Shown: positions 37,396 to 47,032, numbered from the stretch's first letter. The stretch is 64,000 bases of DNA from Pleurocapsa minor GSE-CHR-MK 17-07R (GCA_019359125.1 JAHHHY010000003.1:124001-188000), one strand, 5' to 3'. Numbers and translations: made by a program. The notes: generated from the sequence alone by a model not told the origin.

Positions 37396-38219
37396 CGGAC
37401 GCGGTCGCCAAATACCGGGCGCGCGCCGCGGCCATCGACTCGCTGCTGTGCGTGGGGCTGGACACCGATGCCGCGAAGATTCCCGCCCAGTTTGGCGGGG
37501 ATGTGCTGGCCTTCAACAAACACATCATCGAGCAGACGTATGCCTTTGCCTGCGCCTACAAGCCGAACATGGCCTATTATGAGGCGCGCGGCGCGGACGG
37601 CTGGCGCGACCTGGCCGACACGATGGCATATCTGCGTGAGCGGCACCCGGATATCCTGACCATCTGCGACGCCAAGCGCGCCGATATCGGCAGCACGAAT
37701 GCGCAGTATGCGACGGCCGTTTTCGATCATCTGGGCTTCGACGCGATCACGCTGCACCCGTACCTGGGCGGCGAGGCGATCCGGCCGTTTCTGGAACGCG
37801 CCGACAAGGCCAGCATCATCCTGTGCCACACCAGCAATCCGGGCGCGGATGAATTGCAGGGGCTGGACGCAGGCGGCAGGCCGTTATGGCAGGTGGTGGC
37901 CGACCGGGCAGCGAATGCCTGGAACGCGCACGGGAATATCATGCTGGTCATGGGGGCGACGTATCCCGAAGAATTGAAACAGGTGCGCCGCATCGTGGGC
38001 GATATGCCGCTGCTGGTGCCAGGCATCGGGGCGCAGGGCGGCGATGTGGATGCGGTGATGGCCAACGGGCTGGACAGGGGCGGCGGCGGGCTGATCGTGA
38101 ATGCGTCGCGCAGCATCCAGCATGCGGATGACCCGGCGGCGGCGGCCCGTGCCCTGCGCGACGATATGAATCGCGCCCGGCGACGGGCGGCCCGCGCCCA
38201 TCAGTACTGCGAAAGCTAG
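37392..38219 (+). CDS. pyrF: Orotidine-5'-phosphate decarboxylase (type 2)
   Basis: A 275-residue OMP decarboxylase of the longer, group 2 kind. The start is the ATG at 37392 overlapping the pyrE stop. The catalytic motif is DAKRADIGSTNAQYA with the Asp-Lys-Asp network, and FKPNMAYYE-like (YKPNMAYYE) and VNASRSI are the other family marks. It completes UMP synthesis. Its stop is shared with the convergent gene at 38216. Confidence 0.95.
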   Translation: MTDAVAKYRARAAAIDSLLCVGLDTDAAKIPAQFGGDVLAFNKHIIEQTYAFACAYKPNMAYYEARGADGWRDLADTMAYLRERHPDILTICDAKRADIGSTNAQYATAVFDHLGFDAITLHPYLGGEAIRPFLERADKASIILCHTSNPGADELQGLDAGGRPLWQVVADRAANAWNAHGNIMLVMGATYPEELKQVRRIVGDMPLLVPGIGAQGGDVDAVMANGLDRGGGGLIVNASRSIQHADDPAAAARALRDDMNRARRRAARAHQYCES

Positions 38220-38494
38220 CCTGCGCGCCGTGACGACGTCGCCTTTTCCTGGCACACGGCCGTCAGCAGCAGTTCGACCGGGTCAATCGTGCGGTCTGCC
38301 TGATCGAGCAACCACGCGCGCACGCGCTGGAAATACGGCTTGGCCAGATAATAGCGGCGGATATCGGCGAAGGTCAGATTCAGGCGATTCATCACGCGCA
38401 TGGCCAGCGCATCACGGCGCAGGCAGTCTTCCAGTTCATCCGCCCATTCGGGGCCGTAAATGAAGATATAATCGCGGTCAAACTCGAAGCGCAT
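38216..38494 (-). CDS. Conserved-looking hypothetical protein (92 aa)
   Basis: A 92-residue basic/acidic mixed protein that I do not recognise. The ATG at 38494 has GAGG upstream; the frame stays open much further upstream but only antisense to the next gene. It is mostly helical (WADELEDCLRRDALAMRVMNRL, broken by ADIRRYYLAKPYF) with no membrane segment. It converges on pyrF and their stop codons share CTAG at 38216-38219. Confidence 0.6.
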   Translation of the reverse strand: MRFEFDRDYIFIYGPEWADELEDCLRRDALAMRVMNRLNLTFADIRRYYLAKPYFQRVRAWLLDQADRTIDPVELLLTAVCQEKATSSRRAG

Positions 38495-38590
38495 TTTCGT
38501 CCTCTTTCGCTCGCAAATTGCGGCGCTCTGAACAAACGGCATGTGCTTTATGTCGCTCAATTTCAAAAAAGGTGTCGGACTATTCGCCGT

Positions 38591-40327
38591 ATGAATACCA
38601 GAATCATCCGAAAGTACTATCTCCCGGTGGCGGCAGCGGCTGGCGCGCTGCTGGTGTTTACGCTGCTGCTGGGGCTGGACCTGGCCAATCAGGGGCTGGC
38701 GTGGCGGCTGTTTTACCGCGTCACCGGCGAAGAACGGCCGCTGGCCCAGGTGCGCGGCATGGTCGAGTGGACGGGGAATTTTCTGCGTCCGCCGCTGAAC
38801 CTGGCCGACAGCGTGCCCATCCAGCATGCCGATGTCAGCCCGTTTGGCGTGAACACGTTCCTGGAACAGGAAGTGGAGCCAGCCAAACGCGAACAGCAGA
38901 TGCAGATGATCGCCGACGCCGGCTTCGACTGGATTCGCCAGCAGTTTGTGTGGGAAGACATCGAGATTCACGGGCGCGGCGACTTCATCGACCGGCGCAA
39001 CGACCCGAACGGCGTCGACGCGTGGGCCAAATATGACATGATCGTCGCGCTGGCCGATCAGTATGACATCGAGATTCAGGCGCGCATCGGCAATCCGCCC
39101 GCGTGGTCGCAGACGATTCCGGGTGATTTTGCCCCGCCGGACGACCTGAATGACTTTGCAAGATTTGCAGGGACAGTGGCCGACCGTTACCGCGACAGCA
39201 TCCGCTATTTCCAGATCTGGAACGAGCCGAATATCTATCCCGAATGGGGTGAGCAGGCTGTCAATCCGGAGCAGTTCACCGAGCTGCTGTGCGCCGCTTA
39301 CGATGCCATCAAGGCGGCCAATCCCGACGCGGTCGTCATCGGGCCGGCGCTCTCGCCCACGCTGGCGCTGAATCTGCGCGACTTGAACGAGCTGATTTAC
39401 ATGGAGCGCATGTATGAGGCGGGCGCGGGCCGCTGCTTCGACGTGGCCGCCGCGCAGGGGTACGGCTTCTTCAGCGGCCCCACGGACCAGCGCCTGAGCG
39501 TGTTCCATCAGAATTTTGCCCGCCAGCAGTATCTGCGTGACCTGATGGTGGCCAATGGCGACGCCCATAAAGCCCTGTGGATCAGCGAGGCGGCCTGGAA
39601 CCCGATCGACGCGCCGGAAGTGCCCGCCGATGTGACGGCCCGCGAAGGCTTCGGCGTGGTCACCCGCGAACAGGCCGCGGCTTATCTGCCGCAGGCGTAT
39701 GCCCGCGTGCTACGCGATTTCCCCTACGTGGGCGTGATGAACGTGTGGTTCTTCAAGCTGCCCTCGCCGGACCGCGCCAACCAGTCGTGGTATTACTTCC
39801 GCATGCTGGAGCCGGATTTCACGCCCCTGCCCGTATACAATGCCATGCGCGATTACATCACCGGGCTGACGCCAACGCTGTACCACGGCGTGCATCAGGC
39901 ATCAGACTGGGCCATCGAGACTGCCAGCCCGATCCGGCAAACCGGCCTGGCCGGCGCACAGTTCGAGGACGCGCTGCTGACCGATGCTGCCAGTTTCAGC
40001 GCCTATGGCACGCATGTCTCGCTGCGCGTGCGCCCCGATGACGAGCTGCGGTCGATCACCTTCACGCGTGACGGGCAGGTCATCGAGCCGCTGGCGGCGC
40101 GCGCGCTGGCGGATGGCTGGCTGGACGTACAGCTCTATGCGTCTGACTGGCTGGCAGGGGCACACACATTCGGGCTGGCGGCGGAAGACGCCTTCGCATT
40201 GGATGCGGTCGTCGTCAGCGACCACAGCTGGCTGCACATTCAGCCGCTGCTGCTGGCCGGGCTGGGCGTCGGGCTGGTGCTGGGCATCGGCATCCTGCGC
40301 GCTCTGTGGCGCCGCTTCGCCAGATGA
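38591..40327 (+). CDS. Membrane-anchored GH39/GH-A-clan-like glycosidase
   Basis: A 578-residue protein. The ATG at 38591 opens an N-terminal membrane anchor (YYLPVAAAAGALLVFTLLLG). The (beta/alpha)8 domain, about residues 85-430, has FQIWNEPN with acid/base Glu212 and ALWISEAAWN with likely nucleophile Glu333, the clan GH-A pair seen in GH39 and GH5. A beta-domain follows, and a last C-terminal membrane helix (LLLAGLGVGLVLGIGIL). The catalytic part is outside the membrane. It overlaps the next GT39 gene by four bases. Substrate unknown. Confidence 0.78.
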   Translation: MNTRIIRKYYLPVAAAAGALLVFTLLLGLDLANQGLAWRLFYRVTGEERPLAQVRGMVEWTGNFLRPPLNLADSVPIQHADVSPFGVNTFLEQEVEPAKREQQMQMIADAGFDWIRQQFVWEDIEIHGRGDFIDRRNDPNGVDAWAKYDMIVALADQYDIEIQARIGNPPAWSQTIPGDFAPPDDLNDFARFAGTVADRYRDSIRYFQIWNEPNIYPEWGEQAVNPEQFTELLCAAYDAIKAANPDAVVIGPALSPTLALNLRDLNELIYMERMYEAGAGRCFDVAAAQGYGFFSGPTDQRLSVFHQNFARQQYLRDLMVANGDAHKALWISEAAWNPIDAPEVPADVTAREGFGVVTREQAAAYLPQAYARVLRDFPYVGVMNVWFFKLPSPDRANQSWYYFRMLEPDFTPLPVYNAMRDYITGLTPTLYHGVHQASDWAIETASPIRQTGLAGAQFEDALLTDAASFSAYGTHVSLRVRPDDELRSITFTRDGQVIEPLAARALADGWLDVQLYASDWLAGAHTFGLAAEDAFALDAVVVSDHSWLHIQPLLLAGLGVGLVLGIGILRALWRRFAR

Positions 40328-42297
40328 ATGGCCGCACGTCGCGCACGCCGTGGCTGTATCTGGGCCTGATGCTGGGCATCGTGCTGATCGCCGCGGCCGT
40401 GCGTTTTCACGGCATCACGGCGCAGTCGCTGTGGAACGACGAGGGCAACAGCTATGTGCAGGCGACGCGCTCGCTGGCCGATATTGCCGCCAATGCCGCC
40501 CGCGATATTCACCCGCCCGGCTACTACTGGCTGCTGTCAGCCTGGACGCGGCTGGCAGGCACCAGCGAGCTGGCCCTGCGCGGTCTGTCGGCCTTTGCCA
40601 GCATCTTGGCCGTCGCGCTGACATTCGCGCTGGGTCGGCGTGCCTTTGGCCGCGCCGCCGGCGTGATCGCCGCGCTGTTCACCGCGCTCAACAGCTTCAG
40701 CCTGTATTACGCGCAGGAAACGCGCATGTATGCGCTGCTGGGGCTGTGCGTCGTGGCGATGATGCTTCTCACGCTGCTGCTCATCCGCCGTCCCACGCGA
40801 AGGCGCGCTGTCCTGCTTGGGCTGGTCATGGCGGCCGGGCTGTACACGCAGTATGCCTTTCCGTTGTTCATGCTGGCCGGCGGGGCCTTCACGCTGATCT
40901 GCATCGTGGCTGTTTGGCCGCGTGACCGTCAGCATGCGCTGCGCCTGCTGGGGCATTACGCAGCGGCCTGTCTACTGGGGCTGGCGCTGTTTTTGCCCTG
41001 GCTGCCCACCGCACTGACCCAGCTTTCCGGCTGGCAGCAGACCGGCGCCGATGTCATCCCCTTCCCACTCTCGCTGTACACGCTGTTCGGGCAGTATGCC
41101 TTCGGGCTGGTGGCGCTGGGCGCGGGCTATGCCCTGCCCGTGCTGCTGCTGATCTTCGGCCTGCTCTATCGCCCGCATGAAGCATCGCCGCGCCGCCTGT
41201 GGCCGCATCCACTGCTGCCGCTGCTGTGGGTCGCCCTGCCCACCGGCCTGTTCATCGCGCTGGGAATGGCCCGCGAACAAAATCTCAAGCTGATGCTGCC
41301 CGCGCAGCTGGGCCTGTCCATGTGGATGGCGGGTGGGGTGGCCGCGCTGTGGCATCTGGACCGCATCGTGCGGGCGACCAACAGCGCCCGTGGCAGACGC
41401 GCGCTCCTGGCGGCCCGCAGTGCAGCCGTCGGCGTCACGCTGTGGATCACCCTTCAGCTTATCAGCGGGGTGAGCGGGTTGTCTGCTGCGCCGGAGCTTC
41501 AGCGGGCGAATTACCGTGGCATCGCCCAGGACATCCTGCGCATCGAGCAGCCCGGTGACGTGATCGTGCTGAACGCGCCCAATCAGGCCGAGGTGTTCGG
41601 CTATTACTACGATGGTGACCTGCCCGTAATCGGCCTGCCAGAGGGCCTGGGCGGAAACGATGCGGAGACAGCGGCGGAGGTCAGCCGGCTGGTCGAAACC
41701 TATGAACGGGCTTTCGTCGTTTACTGGGGCGAGGCCGAGCGCGACCCGAGTGGCGTGGTGGCAGCGACGCTTTCAGAGCAGACGTTTGCAGCGGGCGAAC
41801 GCTGGTACGGGGATGTGCGTCTGGCGCGCTATGTCATGCCTGACGACCTCGAAGTCACCCTCAGCCTGGGTTCACAATGGGAACACGGTATTGTCCTGTC
41901 CAACGCCGAATTGAACGCTGTGGACTTTGTGCCCGGCGATGTGGTGCAGCTGCGCCTGTGGTGGCGCACCGGGCAACCGGTGACTGAACGCTACAAGGTA
42001 TTTATCCACCTGATCGACGCCAGCCATACGATCGTCGCGCAGCGCGATACCGAGCCGGCCAACGGGCTTTCGCCAACGACATCGTGGCCACCTGACACAT
42101 TGATTGCCGACAACCACGCCATCCCCCTGCCCGCTGACCTGCCACCGGGGCATTATCTTGTGCTGGTTGGGCTGTATGCCATGGACGCGCCGAACGAGAG
42201 GCTGAGGATCGAAAACATCGGCAATTTAACCAGTGGTGCGCGCGGTGCCAGCGCCGATGCGCTTGGGCTGGTCGCGATTACGCTTCACGCGCCGTAG
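40324..42297 (+). CDS. GT39/ArnT-like polyprenyl-phosphate glycosyltransferase
   Basis: A 657-residue protein starting at the ATG overlapping the previous stop. About 11 membrane helices carry the PMT_2 signature: SLWNDEGNSYV with the catalytic acidic pair in the first extracytoplasmic loop, DIHPPGYYW and YYAQETRMYALL. A C-terminal soluble part of about 180 residues forms a beta-sandwich-like domain (VVQLRLWWRTGQPV, KVFIHLIDA) common in Chloroflexota glycosyltransferases. It should move a sugar from a lipid carrier onto a surface acceptor; it acts with the coupled glycosidase. Confidence 0.83.
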   Translation: MNGRTSRTPWLYLGLMLGIVLIAAAVRFHGITAQSLWNDEGNSYVQATRSLADIAANAARDIHPPGYYWLLSAWTRLAGTSELALRGLSAFASILAVALTFALGRRAFGRAAGVIAALFTALNSFSLYYAQETRMYALLGLCVVAMMLLTLLLIRRPTRRRAVLLGLVMAAGLYTQYAFPLFMLAGGAFTLICIVAVWPRDRQHALRLLGHYAAACLLGLALFLPWLPTALTQLSGWQQTGADVIPFPLSLYTLFGQYAFGLVALGAGYALPVLLLIFGLLYRPHEASPRRLWPHPLLPLLWVALPTGLFIALGMAREQNLKLMLPAQLGLSMWMAGGVAALWHLDRIVRATNSARGRRALLAARSAAVGVTLWITLQLISGVSGLSAAPELQRANYRGIAQDILRIEQPGDVIVLNAPNQAEVFGYYYDGDLPVIGLPEGLGGNDAETAAEVSRLVETYERAFVVYWGEAERDPSGVVAATLSEQTFAAGERWYGDVRLARYVMPDDLEVTLSLGSQWEHGIVLSNAELNAVDFVPGDVVQLRLWWRTGQPVTERYKVFIHLIDASHTIVAQRDTEPANGLSPTTSWPPDTLIADNHAIPLPADLPPGHYLVLVGLYAMDAPNERLRIENIGNLTSGARGASADALGLVAITLHAP

Positions 42298-42381
42298 GCG
42301 AACCGCTAATCCCTCATTCATACGCTGCTGTTACACTGATAGCCATTCATTTGAAATACTGCATTCGCTGGAGGTTTCAGC

Positions 42382-43335
42382 ATGGCCATTCTCGTAACCG
42401 GCGCAGCCGGATTTGTGGGCAACAATACGGTTCGTCGTCTGGTGGCACAGGGCAAGCAGGTGCGCGCGATGGTGCGCAATGCAGACAAAGCCAGCCTCCG
42501 CCTGAAAGACCTGGAGAACAAGATCGAGATCGTCTCTGGCGATGTGACCGAACGCAGCACGCTGCCCCCGCTAATGCGCGACATCACCGCCATCGTGCAC
42601 ACCGTGGCCATCCCGATGGAACGCGGCGACGCCACCTACGACGAAGTCAATTATCAGGGCACGATCAATCTGGTCGATGCCGCCGAAGCTGAAGGCGTGA
42701 TGCGCTTCATCAATGTCAGCCAGAATGGCGCCACACCCGATCATTTCTCGCGCTTCCTGCGCAGCAAGGGCCGCGCCCAGGAATATGTCGCCACCAGCAA
42801 GCTTCAGTGGACAGCCGTGCGCCCGTCGGCCATCTTCGGCCAGCAGGACGAATTCTTCAATTCAATTTCGCGCCTGGTCTCGCTGACCCCGCTGATTTTC
42901 CCGAATATCGGCGGCGGCAAGGCGACCTTCCAGCCCGTACACATCGACGACGTGGTCGAAGCGATTGTTCGCTCGCTGGATGATGCCGGCACGATTGGCA
43001 AGGAATTTGAGCTGGGCGGCCCGGAAGTGCTGACGCTGGAAGAAATTGAAAAGCGTATCTTCAAGGCGATGGGCACCAGCCGCGCGCTGTTCCCCGCGCC
43101 CGCCGGCCTGCTGAAGCTGCCCGTCATCATCATGCAGAGCACGCTGCCCGGTGCGCCGGTCAATACCACGCTGCTGGAGCTGCTGAAGGTGCCGAATGTG
43201 GTGAAGGAAAACGCCCTCGTCACCTATTTCAAGATGACGCCAAAGCCGTTCAGCGGGGACAACATCACCTACCTGAAGCAGAATACCCCCGGTATCGCGC
43301 TGAAGAAGATGTTTACCAACGCCACTGTGACGTAG
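42382..43335 (+). CDS. NAD(P)-binding epimerase/NDUFA9-like protein
   Basis: A 317-residue extended/atypical SDR. The Rossmann motif is VTGAAGFVGNNTVRRL. FINVSQNGATPDHFSRFLRSKGRAQEY is the region of the active site in epimerases, but no clear YxxxK is present, as in complex I NDUFA9-like proteins. GGAGG precedes the start. Specific role unknown. Confidence 0.82.
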   Translation: MAILVTGAAGFVGNNTVRRLVAQGKQVRAMVRNADKASLRLKDLENKIEIVSGDVTERSTLPPLMRDITAIVHTVAIPMERGDATYDEVNYQGTINLVDAAEAEGVMRFINVSQNGATPDHFSRFLRSKGRAQEYVATSKLQWTAVRPSAIFGQQDEFFNSISRLVSLTPLIFPNIGGGKATFQPVHIDDVVEAIVRSLDDAGTIGKEFELGGPEVLTLEEIEKRIFKAMGTSRALFPAPAGLLKLPVIIMQSTLPGAPVNTTLLELLKVPNVVKENALVTYFKMTPKPFSGDNITYLKQNTPGIALKKMFTNATVT

Positions 43336-43358
43336 CTCACACGATTGCCAGACAAGAG

Positions 43359-43397
43359 AACAGGCCGCGCTGGAAATAATCTTCGGCGCGGCCTGTT
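43359..43397. terminator. Bidirectional terminator between NDUFA9-like gene and vapC
   Basis: AACAGGCCGCGC (43359-43370) pairs perfectly with GCGCGGCCTGTT (43386-43397) around a 15-base loop, followed by TGTATTTTA. It lies between convergent genes. Confidence 0.8.
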
Positions 43398-43403
43398 TGT
43401 ATT

Positions 43404-43847
43404 TTACACGGGGAATGCGTCTGGCGTGAAGTCGCCCAGCCAGCGCACGCCGTAGGATGCAGCGGCCGCAGCGAACTTCCTGTCCGCCGTCCACACTGGT
43501 GCGCCCAGCCGCTCGCCCACCGCCACATACTGGGCATCGTAGGCCGTGGGCATGTTCAGCGCCGCGGCAATTTCCTGCGCCCGCGCCAGCAGCAGGTCAT
43601 CAAGGAAATAGGTGATGTCATGCGCGAAAATCGCCCGCTGAAATAGCGGTGCTGCATCGGGTGCTATACGTCCCTGATGCACAGCTTTCCTCAGCACAGA
43701 GGTAATCTCATAGCGAAACAGTGTCGGCGCGGCAATCTGATAACTGTGCTGCCACATCCACATCAGGCACTGGTCGGCTGTACCGGCTAGAGGCTCATCC
43801 AGCGCCCGGACGATAAATACGCCCGCATCAATCACCCAGTAAGGCAT
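43404..43847 (-). CDS. PIN-domain toxin (VapC-like)
   Basis: A 147-residue PIN-domain ribonuclease. Acidic metal-binding residues are D7 (WVIDAGVF), E47 (FRYEITSVL), D104 (AYDAQYVAV) and D122 (WTADRKF). VapC toxins cleave tRNA or rRNA. The ATG overlaps the antitoxin gene by 20 bases, the usual toxin-antitoxin coupling. Confidence 0.88.
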   Translation of the reverse strand: MPYWVIDAGVFIVRALDEPLAGTADQCLMWMWQHSYQIAAPTLFRYEITSVLRKAVHQGRIAPDAAPLFQRAIFAHDITYFLDDLLLARAQEIAAALNMPTAYDAQYVAVGERLGAPVWTADRKFAAAAASYGVRWLGDFTPDAFPV

Positions 43848-44076
43848 TCAGACGCTCTTCCCTCGCCTCATGTATCAGTTCCACCGCGCCCGGTTGATGA
43901 TCCTGCCGCGGCTGGGCATACAGCTTTGCCAGTCGGCGCACTTCTTCGAGAGCGGCGTAACCCTGCTTTTTCGGTTGTGCCGACTGGTCTTGATCGATAA
44001 ATTCCAGCACGCGCTGTTTGGACTTTTCGTCCATCTGCCGGATGCGTTCGATAAGCTGTTGTTCCAGGGCGCTCAT
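43828..44076 (-). CDS. Antitoxin of the VapC-like toxin
   Basis: An 82-residue helical, charged protein (start ATG at 44076; a GTG at 44085 is also possible) of no clear DNA-binding class; AbrB or RHH signatures are not evident. The C-terminus (ELIHEAREERLNALLGD) is the likely toxin-binding part. The call rests on size, position and the 20-base overlap with the PIN gene. Confidence 0.75.
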   Translation of the reverse strand: MSALEQQLIERIRQMDEKSKQRVLEFIDQDQSAQPKKQGYAALEEVRRLAKLYAQPRQDHQPGAVELIHEAREERLNALLGD

Positions 44077-44132
44077 TGTGCTCACCCCTCTCCATATCTG
44101 ATGATACCGCTAGTATACGATGGAATTATGCT

Positions 44133-45149
44133 CTATTTGCCCACCTTTTCGGCCAGCGCACGGCCACCGCGCAGCCCACTGACAAACGCGCCTTCCACGC
44201 GCGCGCCGCACCACGCATCGCCCACAAACAGCAGCGGCGCCGTCGATCCCGCCGCATCGGCCACATCCACCAGCAGATAATCGCCGGGCAGATCCGACAC
44301 AGGCCGCGAATAGCGCCAGCGCTTCACCTGCGCCGCTGTGATTTCAAATGCATCGGTGCCCATAATCGGCATCAGGTCGATGCGCACCTTGCGCACCACT
44401 TCCTCGTCATGCAGGTCCCACAGCGCGCGAGAGAATGGCCCGCTGCACTGAATCGTCAGCAGATGCGTCTTGGAAATGCCTTTGCGCTCGTTGTCTGCAA
44501 TCCAGTACAGATTGCTGTTGTGGCGCTGCATCGCGCCGGGCGCTGGCAGGCCGGTGGCGCCATTCACTTCGGCGATAATCACCAGGCACGGCTCATACTG
44601 CACTGAATCGAGCGTGGCACGGGCCTCTTTGGGCAGCACAACGCCGCCGTTGTCGATCAGCTTCAGCGACTGCGGGACGGGCGCGGTCAGCACCACTGCA
44701 TCGCTTGCGTACACCTCACCCTCGGTATCGGTCAGCTGCCAGCCGGTCACGGTGCGGCGCACCGATTGCAGCTCGACATTGACGGCAAAGTCCAGCCCGT
44801 TGGAAAGATGCTTCGCCAGCGCGTTCATGCCATCGCGCACCGCATAGCGCGGATGCCCGTCGCGGGCGGGATTCAGGCTACCATCGCTCCAGCCGCGTGA
44901 CCACTCAAACACGATGCCCTGCGCGATCCAGCCTTTCACATACGCATCAAATTCGGCATCGCGCACGGTGAAGAACTGCGCGCCGGTGTCGGCCTTGCCA
45001 TCGCCCACGCGACGGGTGGCCATGCGCCCGCCGACGCTGCGCCCCTTGTCCAGCAGGCGCACGGTGCGCCCTGCGTCCTGCAACATCCGTGCCGCCATGA
45101 GTCCTGAAAGTCCCGCGCCGATAACCAGCACGTTGTGATGCAGCGCCAT
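44133..45149 (-). CDS. Renalase-like FAD-dependent oxidoreductase
   Basis: A 338-residue flavoprotein of the amine-oxidase/renalase type. The FAD motif is VLVIGAGLSGLMAARML with the second part DKGRSVGGRMATRR; FVGDAWCGARVEGAFVSG is the C-terminal FAD-binding signature. The ATG at 45149 follows GGGAG. Bacterial members oxidise isomers of NAD(P)H or unknown substrates. It is 21 bp downstream of an acyl-CoA dehydrogenase and probably cotranscribed. Confidence 0.87.
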   Translation of the reverse strand: MALHHNVLVIGAGLSGLMAARMLQDAGRTVRLLDKGRSVGGRMATRRVGDGKADTGAQFFTVRDAEFDAYVKGWIAQGIVFEWSRGWSDGSLNPARDGHPRYAVRDGMNALAKHLSNGLDFAVNVELQSVRRTVTGWQLTDTEGEVYASDAVVLTAPVPQSLKLIDNGGVVLPKEARATLDSVQYEPCLVIIAEVNGATGLPAPGAMQRHNSNLYWIADNERKGISKTHLLTIQCSGPFSRALWDLHDEEVVRKVRIDLMPIMGTDAFEITAAQVKRWRYSRPVSDLPGDYLLVDVADAAGSTAPLLFVGDAWCGARVEGAFVSGLRGGRALAEKVGK

Positions 45150-45170
45150 AACCACTCCCACTCGTCCGAC

Positions 45171-46343
45171 TTAACGAAACAGTTCCCGCACAATGATATT
45201 GCGCTGAATTTCGCTGGTGCCTTCGTAAATCTGAAACACCTTGATATCGCGCATCAGCTTTTCAACCGGATATTCTTTCATGTAGCCATAGCCGCCGAAC
45301 ACCTGCACCGCGTCGATGGTGACCTGCATGGCCATATCGGCGGCGAAGGCTTTGGCAGCGGCGACGACTTTCGGGTTGGCGATGCCGTTGTCCACCATCC
45401 AGGCCGCCTGATACGTGAGCAGACGCGCCGCCTCGATGTTGATGGCCATGTCGGCGATCTTATGGCCGACCGCCTGATGCTGCCAGATCGGCTGGCCGAA
45501 GGTCTCGCGCTCTTTGGCATATTTCACGCATTCTTCCAGCGCACGACGGGCCACGCCCACCGCGCCAGACGCCACGCCGGGCCGGCTGTGGTCGAACACG
45601 GTCATCGCCAGCATGAAGCCCTGGCCTTCCTCGCCGATACGATTTTCGGCAGGGACTTCCACGTTCTCGAATACGATCTCGGCGGTATCGGCGGCACGCT
45701 GGCCCAGCTTGTCGAAATGCTTGCTCACGGTGATGCCGGGCGTGTCGCGGTCGATGACGAAGCACGAGATGCCCTTCTGCCGCTTCGCCGGATCCGTCAC
45801 GGCAAACACAGTGTAGAAGCTGGCATAGTTCACGTTGCTGATGAAGATTTTCGAGCCATTGATGACATAATGGCCGTTCACGCGCTCGGCACGCGTCTGG
45901 ATGCCGGCCACGTTCGACCCCGCCGCGGGCTCGGTGACGCAGTAGGCCGCCAGGTCACCCCTGCCCACCATGCGATCACCCAGCCACAGGTCTTTCTGCG
46001 CATCGGTGCCGCCCAGCATGATCGGCAGGCTGGACAGGTTGTTCACGCTCATGGCGGTGCTGATGCCGCTGCATCCGTAGGCCAGTTCTTCACCCACGAT
46101 GCATTCTTCCAGCACCGTCGCGCCCGGCCCGCCGTACTCCAGCGGGATATTCAGGTTCACGAGGCCGATCTTGCGCCCCCGGTTGATGATGTCGATGGGG
46201 AATTCCGCGGTGCGGTCAAAATGTTCGGCTACCGGGATGATCTCTTTGGCGGCAAAGTCACGCGCCAGCTTTTGCAACTGCTTCTGATCGTCCGTCAGCT
46301 CAAAGCCGAGGCCGCGCAGGGTGTCCGTCGCATTCATCATCAC
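45171..46343 (-). CDS. Acyl-CoA dehydrogenase
   Basis: A 390-residue FAD enzyme of normal length that oxidises acyl-CoA to trans-2-enoyl-CoA. CVTEPAAGSNVAG, GSKIFISN, the FAD region VFGGYGYMKEYPVE and the catalytic Glu in YEGTSEIQR are present. GGAGTGTG precedes two adjacent ATG codons, so the start may be three bases further in. Closest to short/medium-chain acyl-CoA dehydrogenases (ACADM/BCD style) by eye. Confidence 0.95.
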   Translation of the reverse strand: MMMNATDTLRGLGFELTDDQKQLQKLARDFAAKEIIPVAEHFDRTAEFPIDIINRGRKIGLVNLNIPLEYGGPGATVLEECIVGEELAYGCSGISTAMSVNNLSSLPIMLGGTDAQKDLWLGDRMVGRGDLAAYCVTEPAAGSNVAGIQTRAERVNGHYVINGSKIFISNVNYASFYTVFAVTDPAKRQKGISCFVIDRDTPGITVSKHFDKLGQRAADTAEIVFENVEVPAENRIGEEGQGFMLAMTVFDHSRPGVASGAVGVARRALEECVKYAKERETFGQPIWQHQAVGHKIADMAINIEAARLLTYQAAWMVDNGIANPKVVAAAKAFAADMAMQVTIDAVQVFGGYGYMKEYPVEKLMRDIKVFQIYEGTSEIQRNIIVRELFR

Positions 46344-46424
46344 ACTCCAAAAAGGCTATTTTTGCGAGTCTTTCAGCGATGATTATAGCGCGGGGCGCGG
46401 CTTTCGGCACGCGATGGCGCTGGC

Positions 46425-46856
46425 TTACTCCAGCGGATAGGTGAACATGGTCGAGGTCTCTTCGTCTTCCTCGGCGCCTGTGCCGCGATAGAACGAGGTG
46501 GCCAGCTCGTCTTCGGTGTAGGCCAGCACCCACACGTTATCGGCCCCGCGTTCGCGGCCCCAGGCTTTGCACGCCTCCAGCAGCATGCGACCGGCGCCCA
46601 GCCGACGAAAGTCCTCGTGCGTGCCAATCTCGTAAAACAGGATTTCAGCGCGGTAATTGTCAAACCGCTGCAGGAAGTAGGCGCTCAGGAAGGCGATCGG
46701 ACGCTCGCCCTCAAAGGCCACGAACAGGGCGTTGTTCGGGTCGGCAAAAAAGCGCTCGGCCTGCGCGGCGTCCCAGCGGACATCGTCGTCCAGCAGGGCA
46801 TTCATCTGCTCGGCAAGCTCGGGCGTGGCGTGGGTCAGGCGGGTGACAGTGGGCAT
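46425..46856 (-). CDS. GNAT-family N-acetyltransferase
   Basis: A 143-residue GNAT domain. The acetyl-CoA motif is RRLGAGRMLLEACKAWGRERG, preceded by ILFYEIGTHEDF. The C-terminal SFYRGTGAEEDE resembles AAC(3)-I-like acetyltransferases; aminoglycoside resistance should not be inferred from that alone. Single gene. Confidence 0.87.
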   Translation of the reverse strand: MPTVTRLTHATPELAEQMNALLDDDVRWDAAQAERFFADPNNALFVAFEGERPIAFLSAYFLQRFDNYRAEILFYEIGTHEDFRRLGAGRMLLEACKAWGRERGADNVWVLAYTEDELATSFYRGTGAEEDEETSTMFTYPLE

Positions 46857-47032
46857 GGGTCGGTTCCGCTTTCTCTAACTTTCTGTTGTCTGTTCAATGA
46901 CAGTCTGCATCACAAATATGACGAAATAAGTTCCGATGTAGATACCTGCGCAGACATTGCAGTTTCGCGGCGTCTGAGGCATCGTTAGCCTGCATTACTG
47001 TGACGCAGGTTCAAAATGTGGAGAATTTTCGG

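Noticed and set aside
38495-39568. Upstream extension of the 92-residue minus-strand gene
   Set aside because: It is antisense to the glycosidase gene, and the ATG at 38494 has its own GAGG site.
46425-46856. Aminoglycoside resistance gene
   Set aside because: The GNAT protein resembles AAC(3)-I only in general fold; substrate specificity cannot be inferred.
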